From contig OZ004592.1 of assembly GCA_963924555.1 (NCBI GenBank), forward strand, positions 6,386,001-6,450,000: a stretch of 64,000 nucleotides of DNA, read 5' to 3'. The notes below the pieces were generated by a model, which worked only from the letters and a program-made list of their open reading frames with translations, was not told the DNA's origin and did no database searches. The position numbers and the translations under genes are program-made. The DNA is from Crambe crambe (taxonomy: Eukaryota > Porifera > Demospongiae > Poecilosclerida > Crambeidae). This document shows positions 11,057-27,300 of this stretch, one piece after another. Position 1 is the first letter of the stretch. Each line of letters starts with the position of its first letter.

Positions 11057-11120
11057 TTGGGGCTCGAACCCGAGTCCTCGGACCTCGCCGGCCAACCCAC
11101 TACCGCACGACTACAACGAC
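11057..11120 (-). repeat. tRNA-like sequence, probably the head of a SINE or a tRNA pseudogene
   Basis: On the minus strand a near-perfect pol III B box, GGTTCGAGCCC (11060-11070), lies about 40 bases after an A-box-like TAGTCGTGCGGTAGTGGGTTGG (about 11092-11113). The 3' acceptor strand does not pair with the 5' side and there is no clean anticodon stem. I therefore do not call a functional tRNA. Confidence 0.45.
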
Positions 11121-11149
11121 AATGCTATCAATATTTGATTTTTTTAAAA

Positions 11150-11640
11150 GAGTGGTATTGCAAATCAGATATGCTATTGTTTTTTGTTGTTGTTTTTTTG
11201 GTTTAGTTTTTTTGTTTTTGACTGAATTCTAATAAGATAACACCAAAAGAGAAACAAATAAGGGACGAACAAAAAACAAAAACAGATCAACCCAATTCTT
11301 TCCTTTTTCTTGGGGGCGGGGAAAAAGGAAAGAATTGGGTCTGGCTACGCGAGACTACAGATCAGATATGCTGGGTTTTTTTTTTAATTTTTTGTTTTTG
11401 ATTGAATTCTGATGATTGTGAAAAGATAAAACCAAAAGAGGGACAAACAAAAAAACAAGTGAACAGAAACCAAAAGAAAAACAAAATAATTTTGCAGATC
11501 AGATATGCTGTTGTTTTTTGTTTGTTTTTGATTGAATTCTGATGATATGAAACCAAAAGACAAACAAACAAGGGACAAGCAAAAAACAAGTGAACAAAAA
11601 TCAAAAGAAAGATAAAATAAAACAACAAAAACACAACAGC
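11150..11640. repeat. Three related ~140-bp units, with a 19-bp perfect hairpin
   Basis: Each unit starts near CAGATCAGATATGCTG (about 11165, 11360 and 11500), then has a T-rich stretch, TTTTTGATTGAATTCTGATGA, and an A-rich stretch with ACCAAAAGA and AAACAA. Between the first and second, 11291-11309 and 11321-11339 form a perfect 19-bp stem (CCCAATTCTTTCCTTTTTC) with an 11-base G-rich loop. Confidence 0.6.
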
Positions 11641-11929
11641 AGTAAAACAAAGACCATCCAGTTCAGGGGGCAGAGTCGCAGCCATAAACTTGCATTCCCA
11701 TGCCGAAGAGCAATGGCGACATGCCCGAAAAGGTGCTTGGTGGACGAGGTGGCATCAGGTGATAGCATCCTCCACGAGGCCACCTAGAATTTCAGCCACA
11801 AGCGGGATAAATTCAACTCCCACAGAGTAGCAAGATGAGAGATGGGAAGTCAGCTTGCGACGAATGTGCGCATACTTAGACATGACTGCGCATGCTCAGA
11901 TTTAAATACAATGGCGCGAAATTCAGGGA

Positions 11930-12135
11930 GAGAGAGGCAGAGTTGAAGTTCAGAAACTAGAAGATCAAGGGAGAGAGAGAGGCAAAGAAGTCAGAGAGCA
12001 CATTTCACTGAAGATGAAAGAGCAAGGGAGAGAGAGGGAGAGAAGTCGAAGAACACACTTGACAGAAGATGAAAGAGCAAGAGAAAGAGAGAGGTACAGA
12101 GTGAAGGAGAGAAGGGAGAGAGAGAGAGTATTAGG
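11930..12135. repeat. Purine-rich tandem repeat, ~58-bp units
   Basis: Units share GAAGATGAAAGAGCAAGGGAGAGAGAGAG and AGAAGTC...GAACACA cores and grade into a GAGA microsatellite. One strand is almost entirely A and G. Confidence 0.6.
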
Positions 12136-12954
12136 AGAAAACTAACAGGGAAGAACAAAGACATAGGCTAGGTGCTAATGAAACAAGCAGCACCTTGGGC
12201 CCATTGTCAAGTTTGAGGTTTGCAAGTGAGGCTCTCAACTGCTGTCACAATGGACTAGCTACCTCTTACTGATTATCCTTCTGCATTCAAAGAACTGTTT
12301 ACTGGTTAAAATGAAATTTGGGACAACTTGGAATTGATCACTAAAAGGATTTACTCCAGTTGAGAAATGGATTGAGTAACTAGCTAGCTATGTTGCACGT
12401 GAGAAAATCAATCCTTATGCAAACACTTGCAACCCTCTATTGCAGGTTGTGGTACTTAATAAAGTCAGAACCTACATCCTATATAGGACAGTAAAGGCAG
12501 ATGGTCAGCTGTACACAATTATTGTCTCAAACTGACTATACTTCTCCAGTAAGTGGTATGGGAACCTGAAGTCCCACAGCTGAGAGTTTGATTTGATTCC
12601 AGGTACCTATGTGGACTGGTGGCATGGTGTTAGATGGATAGTCAGACTCACTACAGATTAATGCATGTGAAAAGGGAGAATAAACTCAAGCGTACAAGTT
12701 AAAATAAAAATATTTGCACAATTAAATCTCGCTTAAAGTTTGCACATTACAATTAGTGGAATCTGACATGATAATGCCCTTGCAATAGTCTCAAATAGAC
12801 CTTTACTTGACATGCATAACTTGTACCCTTCATATATGTCACTGGTAGCCACTCACTGCCAGTGAGTGGACACACACACATTCCGTGTGTAGAGTTTTTG
12901 CGGACGCAGGCATGCGCAGAGTTTCTGCGAGTACTCGCTAGTGATTATTATTGT

Positions 12955-13507
12955 TCCGAATGGTCTATAAAAGACAGAGATAGCTAGATCAAATATTTTA
13001 GCTACTTAGTGAGATCAGTAAGTGCTACTGATAGACTTGGAACTGGGTAGTCTAAATGAGCACCCATGACCTAACCAAATGTGCTACAAACTCACTTTCC
13101 CCCGCTGACATCATTATGCATGTGCGCACCCGGACGCATTAAAAATCGACCTCTGAATCAGCCACACCCAGGTCATTGTTGGAAGATTTACACTGTTATA
13201 TCTTCAAGTATGTTCCAGAGCAGTGTACCATTTCGGGAAAATTGCTTAATAACTTACTGCTTTGATTTCAGAAGTCTTTATTGTGGGTGTCCATAAATAG
13301 AACTTTTCGTCCAGATATAGATGGGTTTAAGTGAAGCTACATTTCTAGCTATTGCTTTGAAATAACAACAGGTACTAAAACAATTTTTTTGTGACAGAAC
13401 AAGGAAGGTTTGCACTCCATTTTGGTAGTTTAAACATGGTTCTACGTACTGTCATTCCTGAGATATAGTGTATCAATAATACATGGTGTCCGATCTTTGA
13501 TCACTTA
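12955..13507 (-). repeat. Dispersed repeat family, copy D (inverted, full length)
   Basis: Reverse complement of copy A along its whole length, with scattered substitutions and small indels. It ends CCGATCTTTGATCACTTA next to 13507. Together copies A and D bracket most of the spacer in opposite orientation. Confidence 0.75.
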
Positions 13508-13658
13508 CTCTATATTGCATGTGATGAATCAGTATGGTTGGAGGCTTTATGCATCTTCTCCCACAGAAAACAGAAGTGCCGAAGCTACGAATGACCTCCG
13601 GAAAAAGGTCTGGCTACCCTTTAGTTGGTAAAGGGTCGGCCCGCGAGACGTAGTAGAC

Positions 13659-13687
13659 TGCGCATGCGTAGAAGTGCTTATAAAAAA
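13659..13687 (+). promoter_or_regulatory. NRF1-like site and TATA box of the second peroxidase
   Basis: TGCGCATGCGTA at 13659-13670 matches the palindromic NRF1/alpha-Pal consensus. TATAAAAAA follows at 13679-13687. The start codon is at 13719, so the 5' UTR would be very short (about 10 bases), and the TATA assignment is tentative. Confidence 0.4.
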
Positions 13688-13718
13688 TCTAGTTATAGCT
13701 TGAATTCAGTTCGTAAGG

Positions 13719-16700
13719 ATGGGCTCAGCTCCGTTGCACTTACTAGTCTTACTAATTGTCTGCTCCCCACTTACGGTTATAGCTAGCAAATGGACTGCAA
13801 ACGAAAAAGAAGGTGAGTGAGACTAAGTTAGGACTTAGAATAGCGATTCCGGAAGCCATACATTTCCTGAAACTTTGGCCGGCCAGCGCAGCCTGACGGT
13901 TATAGAAGCGCTTGATGTTTAGATATCACTAGCTAGCTTATAACAAGGCCTACCTGCTGGTGTGGGTTAACCAAGGAACAGGTGAAGCACATAGATGTTA
14001 TACAGATTTACCGTTTTCCCCATATAAATCTCCATAGAACTAAAAATCAACGGCGCTAACTGTGAACATAACACACTGGTTCATTTGGTGTTTGAGTAGT
14101 TAGTACATTTATTAAGCTGCTGCTGGATATGAGTTAAGCGTTCATGTGTTGATTGATCTTTGAGATAGAGCTAGTTATATGTGGGCAGGTCTAGCTTCCG
14201 GAATCACTACTTAGAAAAGTTTACTTTTTTCTTCTTCTTTTTGAAGATCGGGGAGCTATTATTGAGAATGCGATAGCGGAGGTGATTGCTGAATTTTCAG
14301 AAAGAGAAAATGCCAGGAGATCTCAAGTGTCTGTTACTAGCAGTGCAAAGGCAAAGCTGCACTCCTTCAAATTGGCCTCGGCCGAATCATTAGCCCAGGG
14401 AAAAGCAAGGCTTAAATTCGAAAAGATGGTGAAAAGGGCAGAGAAAGAGATCTTGGAGAAGCAGCGTCATGCTACAATCCAGACTACAGATGAGAGAATT
14501 GAATCCATAGCCATGGAGATCCTACACAGGCCAGGCAGCATTCTCACTGAACAAGAAGTTAAGCAAATGTATCGGGCATCTGGGTGCAACAGAACAGTCC
14601 CTACAACCACTAACTGTAATTCTATTGCAGTGAGAAAGCACCGCACAGCCAATGGAGTGTGCAATAACCTCCAAAACCCAACATTTGGAGCTGCAAATAC
14701 TCCACTGCGACGTCTTATCCCCTCACGTTACGACGATGGAATCGGCAGACTACAAGGAACTTTGCAGATTCGTAGAGCACCTATTGTCCCTGGGCCATAC
14801 AGTCCCCCTAATCCAAGCCCCAGGGTGGTCAGTTTGGGAGTGATTAATGATAAGCCATTCAACGACAGTGATTTCACTCACATACTCATGCAATGGGGTC
14901 AATTCCTGGACCATGATCTTGACTTAATACCAGAATTTCACTGTCCGAGTGGCTGCTCAATTGATGACGATCGTTGCGTTCCATTTCCTGTTCCTAAAGA
15001 CGACATTGAAGTCATGCGCAGTACTAGCAAGAATTCTTCCTGCCATCGCTTTGCACGTTCCATGCCTGCATGTAACAGACCAAACCCCACATCACTGACA
15101 CCCAGAGAGCAGATTAATGCCCTCACACACTTTATTGATGGCTCAATGATCTACCATCATAATCCTAGGATCCAGAGAACCTTTATTCGCAATATGACAA
15201 GCCCAGACGGCCTTTTGAATGTTGGACCTCCAGCTACAGGTATGAGCTGGTAGCTAGAATCGTGTATAATAATTATAACTATATTTTATCCAGGTACAAA
15301 ACGACCATCTCTGCCACTGATAAGCAAACGGGAGAATAATCCAGAAATAGTAAGCTGCCCTAACATGGAAGAGATTTGCTTCCTTGCAGGAGACACCAGA
15401 GTGAACGAGCAAACTGCGCTTACCGTCATGCACACCATTTGGCTCAGAGAACACAACAGAATTGCACTGCTACTCCGCACCATCAACCCTCGAATGAGCA
15501 GTGATGCCATTTTTCAAACAGCACAGAAGATAGTCATAGCTGAGATCCAAAAAGTAACCTATAAAGATTACCTTCCCATCATTTTAGGTGCGGGATTCTT
15601 GCGTATTGGAAACTACAGACATTACAATAGTGCTATCAACCCTAGCATACCCAATGCCTTTGCTACTGCTGCCTACAGGTTTGGACATAGTCAAATCCAA
15701 CCATTTCTTGATCGGTTGGACGAGAATTACAAACCCATTCCAGCTGGTCCCCTCTCACTTGTGAACGCTTTTTTCAATGGGAGTGTGTTTCTACGTCATG
15801 GAGGAACTGACCCAATCCTTCGTGGACTTTTGACAAGAAATGCCAGACAAGTTGATGAGTTCCTCAACAGTGTGCTCACTAACCGTCTCTTCTCTAATAA
15901 CACTGCCATACCTGGTCTTGATTTAGCATCACTCAACATACAGAGAGGAAGAGACCACGGTCTCCCAAAATACCTAACTTGGAAGCAGTGGGCAAAGAAG
16001 AAATGTAATTTCGAAAGTGAATTCCGAAATGAACTTACGCATGTCCACCTTCTCCAGGCTTATGGAAGTCTCAATAATGTGGACTTATTTGTGGGAGGTT
16101 TGGCTGAAAAGCCCTTGCCTAAAGGTTTGGTTGGGGCTGTGTTTGCTTGTATCTTTAGTGAAACTTTTTCTGCCCTTCGTGATGGTGACCGATTCTACTA
16201 TGAGAATGCTAACACTGGACTCTTCACTTTAACTCAGAGGACTCAAATAGAAAAGTCTTCACTCTCTCGTGTGATTTGTGACAACACTGATATCAAAGAA
16301 GTTCAACCGAATGCTTTCTCAGCAAACCAGCAACGGGTGTCCTGTTCCCAGATCCCGTCAATAGATTTAAATCAGTGGAAAATGAGAAGAAGTTTACCCC
16401 GAGTTTGCTACATCAAAATCAATGCCATGAATTCCAGAAGATCACGCTCAAGGTACAGTGCAATCAGCCGATTTTTTGGAATGTCACGCAACCGTGTGAG
16501 TAGAAGGCGCATACGAGGAATGAGAAATGGTTGCCTGAGATTTACTTGTCCACAACCTGATAGGAATACCAGACTCATTGTATCTTCCAGTAATCGATGC
16601 CGTGTCCAAGTCAATGGGAATTTGAAAAATCCTCCAGGGTTTAGTAGGCAGTACAGACAATCCCTCTCTGTAGAAGATATTTCAAGTATGAATGGCCTGT

Positions 16701-17014
16701 ATGAGAGTTTTAGGAGCTGTAGGAAAGGAAGAGTCAGTGCTGTCAGATTTTGTAGAGGTGATGTCAAACTTGCCAGCAGTCTTGAAGATTTACTTGATGT
16801 GAGTGAACAGAGTAAAGATGATTTAGATAAATATGTCAGTGATGACAAATTGCATAAAGAATTTGGTGATATCCAAGATGATGATGATGAAGTCAAAGGA
16901 ATGGAAGACAAGACAGCTAAGTTTATGGGTCTGATACAAGATCTTGTTGAGAAAGAGGAGATTGCTAAGAAAGATAATACTCCTATGAAGAAGGAAGATG
17001 GAGAGTTTTTTTGA
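13719..17014 (+). CDS. Secreted animal haem peroxidase, second tandem copy
   Basis: Three exons: 13719-13812, 14247-15239 and 15294-17014, giving 935 residues. Intron positions and phases match those of the first copy exactly. Exon 1 encodes a signal peptide (MGSAPLHLLVLLIVCSPLTV). Conserved motifs are WGQFLDHDLD (distal His), IWLREHNRIA, AYRFGHSQI (proximal His) and NIQRGRDHG. The C-terminal extension is basic and Arg/Ser-rich in its first half (SRRSRSRYS, SRRRIRG), then strongly acidic (DDDDEVKGMED). This differs from the first copy, whose extension lacks the Arg cluster. The role is expected to be extracellular peroxide-dependent oxidation or crosslinking. A polyadenylation signal AATAAA lies at 17062-17067. 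Confidence 0.9.
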
Positions 17015-17497
17015 ATAGAATCCCTGTTTAAATAGAACTGTTAGTTTTGTGCATAAATAATAATAAACTTTAGATCAACCTTTGTAGAACATCATCCATT
17101 TTGAGAGATTATTTAATGCCATTAATGTTATTCAGATAAATGGTTATTGAAAACAATAAACACTTTCAGCCTGTACACTCTGAAAGAGGACAAAATTCTC
17201 AACAAAAGACGAAAGCTGTGTCCTAAGTGTGTCATTATTCAGAGGTTGTACTGTATTTCCTGCTTCAGAATTTGGGAAATGCCATTGTTTTGTAATACCC
17301 TTATATCCCTAACTCCCACAAGAGTTTACATAAAAAATAAATCATAAATCAGAACACCCTAATAGGTGAATCATAAGTACTTTCACTATACACAAACAAA
17401 CCTAAAATGCCCTAAAGCTATCACCCAAGCAAGTGACTAGTAATAACATGAGTCCTAGGTTGGCTACTTATAAAACTGTTATAATTTAATAGTTAAT
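17015..17497. other. Convergent 3' flanks of peroxidase 2 and WDR1
   Basis: The region contains the peroxidase polyadenylation signal (AATAAA, 17062-17067) and AT-rich sequence. I see no further gene. Confidence 0.5.
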
Positions 17498-21810
<4,313 letters not shown>

Positions 21811-21998
21811 GGTTACTATAAATGTGTCTCTTGTTCTTTGGAAAACTCGCAACTAGATTTTCAGTACAGCTTAGCCTTTTATACCGACGAATCTTGAGGA
21901 ATCCTCACACTGCAGTGTGAACTTTTATGGAAGTTTCCAAATAAACGAATGATGAACTTTGAACTCAATTAATTTTGAAGACTCTCTCACTGAGTAGT
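21811..21998. promoter_or_regulatory. Bidirectional promoter region between WDR1 and the LRR gene
   Basis: Only 188 bases separate the two divergent start codons (21810 minus, 21999 plus). The sequence contains no TATA box I can identify. A shared promoter is an inference from spacing. Confidence 0.5.
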
Positions 21999-23104
21999 AT
22001 GAATTCTCTTGTACCCTCTCTGAGTAAAGCCTGTGTGGCTAAAATTGTGAATGAAATTAGGCTCTTTTGTTCCGGTACAGACTTTGAAGAACTTGGCAAG
22101 TGTTCTTTAATAGTGGGACCCCTTGATAACCTCTGTAAGTCAGTAACAAGCTAGTACTAGCTCACTGATTTAATCTCATACCTGGTCTTTCTCCCTAGCT
22201 TCCACATGCATTCAAGCCATATTTAACTATGTGATCTGTACAAGACAATTGAGTGAGGCGTGGTTATCTGTTCTAATAGTGGCACACCTGAAGACTCTGA
22301 ATTTTTCATCTTGCCCTCTCGCTGTCACTAAAACACTCTTTGAGACCTTGCAACAAAGATGCAAGGTCTGTAATTAAGTATTTAATAATTTTTGTTTTCA
22401 TTTTTTCCCTTTCAGCATTTAGAGAAGTTGGTGGTACCAAATGCTAAAAATGTACCAAATGATCTACTTTGCAATTTGTTGACTCAAAACCCTTCACTCC
22501 TTACTGTTGACATCTCAAATAAAATCAACCCAACCATTGATCAAACGGTCATTAGGGTATTGATCAAGTCATGTCGTTACTTGACTGTATTGAAATTGTC
22601 TGATTACCAACTTGAAGACCCAAATGATCTCCTTGTTCTGTGTGGAAGAGTGGCAGTTTCTAAATCTTCTCCTCCTACACCTCAAAATTCAGAGGAACAT
22701 CTACCTGATAGGGATGAGGATTCGATACAGTGTGATCTGGCTTCCAGGATAGAGGAAAAGTTAACTATTGGAAAGCCTTTGCTCTCTGCCCCAATTTCTG
22801 AGCAAACTTGTTCTTGTAGTGATATAGATACTGGTGAAAGATCACGGCTGATGGCCAGGCTTAGTGATGGTGGACTTTCTGGTGGAGGCTGTGTCTATGA
22901 TGTACAGAATGAATGCAGTTGTACCATTCAATACAGCAAAAGTGATCCTTCTTTATCAGGAAATGACGAGAATATTATTAATTGTGTGGAAAGAGATGGG
23001 CATAATTGCACTCAAGAAGAAGAAGTGAACAAGAAAGGGAGGGATGTATTTCTTGATGGTAAGGATGGCGATGATAATGGTGATAATGAAGGTGATGATA
23101 ATGG

Positions 23105-23138
<34 letters not shown>

Positions 23139-24188
23139 AACAGTGATAACCAGCAAGGTAGTGATGAGGAAGATTTGTATGAAAATGACTCTTCTGAACT
23201 TCCTCTAGATGTAGAAGATCACAGTGGAGAATTTGGTTGTTTGGACCTTGAAACTCTTTGGCTGGATAATATCAATCTCACTGATCAAGTAGCAGCTGTT
23301 CTTCTCCAAAGCTTGCCCCATCTTCGAGATGTCAATCTTTCGTACACAGGGATTTGTAATCCTTGGAGGCTCATCGATACTTCCTGCGCTCCCCACTTAA
23401 AATGTCTAGAAGACCTCGATGTCAAATCTACAGCACTCTCTCGAACTGCTCTCCAAATGATATTGGAGTTTCATCCAGAATTGCAAAAACTCTCCATATC
23501 CAGCACCACCCTTCCACCACAGACCTATTGCACCATTGCTCAGCTAACTGATTTAGCAGAACTAGAGCTCATTGGTGGACAATTTTATCCTTGTGACGCA
23601 GAAAAGATCTTCGTTGAAGGACTAATTCCTGCTATACGTGGAGTAGGTGCTCACCTCCAGTCTCTCAACTTGACTTATTTTGCTCATGTGAAATTCGATG
23701 AAGTAGTCCTTAACTGCCCTAGACTCCAGCACCTAGACTTGAGTTATACATATATTTCCATTACTCACCCTTGCCCTTCCATTGGTCAGCGCTGTCCTAA
23801 TCTAACTTGCCTAAATCTGGAATATGCTCACATTGAAGCAATGGATGCATCTAAAGAACCAGTCGATCCAGAAAAGGTGATTCCACAAATGATTGGTGAA
23901 CCTCTAGCCCTGGAAGAACTTCATCTCTGTGGTTTGGTCGTCAGTGATATTGGACTACTAACTATGTATCCAGGTGCAGAATACCCTTTAAGAGTTTTAG
24001 ATGTTTCTCGGTGCAAAATGCTCACTGTTGCTGGCGTTGAACATTTATGGAAACGGTGTCCACACTTGACAAGTATTGACTTGGCTCACTGCAAAAGTAT
24101 CACTAGTGTGGAGTTTTTAACTTTTGAAAAACAATGTAAAGAAACACGGCCAATTTTCAAGTTAGAAGGAACAATAAATTGGAAATAG
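21999..24188 (+). CDS. Leucine-rich-repeat protein with an acidic insert
   Basis: Exons 21999-22134, 22199-22365 and 22416-24188 give 691 residues. The N-terminal ~120 residues are helical with Cys and Leu (for example AWLSVLIVAHLKTLNFSSC). LRR-type units follow (HLEKLVVPNAKNVPN, SLLTVDISNK). A long acidic insert (about residues 200-285) is built partly on a GATGAT microsatellite and encodes a run of about 13 Asp. LRRs then resume in the RNI/F-box-LRR style (CLEDLDVKSTALS, LQHLDLSYTYIS, LTCLNLEYAHIE, LRVLDVSRCKMLTVAGVEHLWKRC). The protein is cytoplasmic, with no signal peptide or TM. A substrate adaptor of a cullin ligase (ZYG11/FBXL-like) is possible but no F-box was recognised. AATAAA lies at 24258-24263. 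Confidence 0.75.
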
Positions 24189-24350
24189 CAATAGCAGCTA
24201 GCTAATAATACTCCCACATTGCCTTTCCTTTCTTTCTCTTCCTCTCCCTATAATTGTAATAAAGATTAGCTAGCTAGCTAGCTATCAATCATGACACATT
24301 ATGAAAGCATCCTAGCTAGCTAGCTATAGTAATACTCTATTATATTATTT

Positions 24351-27300
24351 TCAGTGAAGCTTTTCTAAGGGATTGTCAGAAATGCCTATACTTGAACTGG
24401 TTGTAATCTGAATGTATTCAGTCACAGGACTTTCTGATCCATAATATGTTTGTGATCCATATGTTGGTGTGAGAGAAGCTGTATGGGTTGGTGATCGTTC
24501 CAGTAGTGCAGAATGATCATGTAACACTGATGATTCTAATGAATAACCACGTGGAATAAACATAGAGTCTGAGTTTCCAGGGGGTAGAAAAGGGATAGAT
24601 TCTGAATTTCCAGGAATCATAAAACCCTTATCTTCAATAGGGCCTGGACTGTTATTAAATTCATCAGCGGTATTGAAGACCAGATCACCTCCTGAGATAC
24701 TGGTAGTGTATTGAAGGGGCATCGTGCCAGGGGTTTTGTCAAACTGTGGAGAGATAATGGAATCCACTACATGTACAGGTGTGCTATTTTCAAATTCAGA
24801 CTCGTCCAATTGATCTTGTGCAGATTGAGAGTAAGAAGTGCTAGTGAGTGTTAGTGGGCGATCATCAAGTGCTAGCTGAGGTGGTGGTGCAGGTCTAGTA
24901 GGCTGAAAATTGTTTTCTTCGGATGGATATTGAAGTGTTGCCTGAGAATGGGAAACTCTAAGTGGAGACTCATTTCTCCTAAAGTGGTGATCTGGTGCCT
25001 CAGACTCATTTCTCCTGAGGTGAATTATGTGATCTGGTACCTGAGCTGGTCTAGATGATGCATGGGTGTCCTGAGCTGGTCTAGATGATGCACGAGTATA
25101 CTGAGACTCATCCTGAGCTGGTCTAGACGATGCACGATACTGAGACTCATCCTGAGCTGGTCTAGACGATGACTGATACTGAGGCTCATCCTGAGCTGGT
25201 TTAGACGGTGCACGAGTATACTGAGACTCATTCTGAGCTGGTCTAGATGATGCACGAGTATATTGAGACTCATCCTGAGCTGGTCTAGACACTGAACGAT
25301 ACTGAGGCTCATCCTGAGCTGGTCTAGACGATGAACGATACTGAGACTCATCCTGAGCTGGTCTAGACGAACGATACTGAGACTCATCCTGAGCTGGTCT
25401 AGACGATGACCGATACTGAGGCCCATCCTGAGCTGGTCTAGATGATGCACGAGTATACTGAGACTCGTCCTGAGCTGGTCTAGATAATGAACGATACTGA
25501 GGCTCATCCTGAGCTGGTCTAGACGATGAACGATACTGAGACTCATCCTGAGCTGGTCTAGATGTATACTGAGACTCATTTCTCCTGAGGTGATCCGATA
25601 CCTGAGCTGGTTTAGATGATGCCTTTTTCTTGTGCGAGGAATGAACTGAGGACTGAGGTGACCCATGCTGAGATTCATTTTTCCTCCCTGAGCGATGAAC
25701 TGAGGGCTGAGGTGACCTATGCTGAGATTCATTTTTCCTCCCTGAGTGATGAACGGAGGACTGAGGTGACCCATGTTGAGACCTCCCTGAGTGATGAACT
25801 GAGGACTGAGGTGACCCATGCTGAGACCTCCCTGAGCGATGAGCTGCAGAATGAGGTGACCCATGGTGAGGTTCACCCTTCCTCTCCGAGTGATGTTTCC
25901 TTTCTGGGTGAACTGAACGATATGACCCATGGCGAGAAATGCCTTTCCTTTGTGACTGATCAGGTGGGAGTGGTCTGACTGAAGTATGTTGAGATGGTTT
26001 AACTGTAGTATGTTGAGATGGTCGAACTGTAGCCTGTTGAGATGGTCTAACTCTTGTACGCTGAGAAGGTAAGGAATCAACTGATTTCCCATGTGAGTGA
26101 GCATGAGGTGAACTAGAGTGATGATGAGATGATTTAGGCATGATAGACTGAGGATTGTTTGAAGGATTGTGTCTTGATGCGGTATGTTGAATATTGTATA
26201 TGGACTGTGGTGCTTTAGGTGTTGTATACTGAGGTACGGAATGGATTGTTGGTGCATTACTTTTCCCATGTTTGCTTTTCCCATGTGACGGATCAAATAA
26301 AGAGTTTTGATTTTTCCTATTCAAGTGAAGCTGAGATTTGGCATGCTGAGATTTGGCATACTGAGATTTGGCATGCTGAGATGTGGCACGCTGAGATATG
26401 GCATGCTGAGATTTGGCATGCTGAGATTTGGCATGCTGAGATGTGGCATGCTGAGATGTGGCATGTGAGCGATTCTGTCTAGATAAGGCATGTTGAGAAA
26501 TGCTTTTTTGTGACTGACCACGAGCTGAGACATTGCTAATTCTCCTTTGTAAATGTTGAGGTGATTTAAACATGCCAAATCGATGATCAGTGTCGTGATC
26601 ATTCTTGGGCACAAAAGCTGCTGATGAAGACCGAGATCGCTTAGGTATGTCCGACTTCTTTGAACGAACTGACACTGCTGTAGACCGAACTGTTCGCCTT
26701 GATGGGGAATGACCCAGTCCTGTTTGCCTTGATGAGGAATGACCCAGTCCTGTTTGCCTTGATGGGGAATGACTCAGTCCTGTTTGCCTTGATGGGGAAC
26801 GAATCAGTCCTGTTTGCCTTGATGGGGATCTTTCGGATACCGTTTGCTTTGATGGGGAATGACCCAGTCCTTTGGATAAGCTATAGTTAGGGGTCTTTAA
26901 ATAAGTTTTATATCTTGAACTGTTTTTGCTGGCCATACTTCTAAAGCTCTGTTTACTGGCCGCACTTCTTATGGTCTGTTTACTGGGTGCAGTTCTTATA
27001 CTGGCCATACTTTTTAAGCTTTGTTTACTGGGTGCACTTCTTAAGCTTTGTTTACTGGTTGCACTTTTTAAACTTTGTACTGAGGGTTGTGGATTAATAT
27101 CTGATTTCTTATCATTAAGATTCGGTGCTAGTGGTCCTTGTGATAATTGCTGGTAATCACCTTGTCCATCCCGTGGTTTCCAAGGTTGTTGGTCATCAGG
27201 ATAATCATCCCGAGGTTGTTGGTCATCAGGATAATCACCTTGTCCATCCCGTGGTTCCCGGTCATCAGGATAATCACCTTGTCCATCCCGTGGTTCCCGG

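Larger units (their letters stand above)
7978..13718. other. 5.7-kb repeat-rich spacer between the two peroxidase genes
   Basis: No supported gene lies here. It contains four copies of one dispersed repeat (8313-8860, ~10060-10490 inverted, ~10640-11000, 12955-13507 inverted), a long palindrome (9029-9340), a tRNA-like sequence (about 11057-11120), three related A/T-biased units (11150-11640), and a purine-rich tandem array (11930-12135). A weak open stretch on the minus strand (about 9524-9850) is described separately. Positions 12140-12955 show nothing I can name. Confidence 0.6.

Noticed and set aside
11041-11126. Functional tRNA gene
   Set aside because: Acceptor strands do not pair and no anticodon stem-loop is clear; kept only as a tRNA-like repeat.
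11362-11685. Hydrophobic Phe/Leu/Cys-rich frames of 88-107 codons on the minus strand, resembling membrane proteins
   Set aside because: They read through A-rich tandem repeats; the composition explains the hydrophobicity.
16408-16911. 167-codon minus-strand frame inside peroxidase 2
   Set aside because: Antisense shadow of a well-supported coding exon with no family resemblance.
24189-24350. AGCTAGCTAGCT runs as a specific regulatory element
   Set aside because: The same runs occur throughout the window in introns and spacers, so they are background sequence of this genome.
26330-26475. Possible CRISPR-like array
   Set aside because: Units are directly adjacent 15-mers with no spacers, in frame within a coding exon of a eukaryotic gene.
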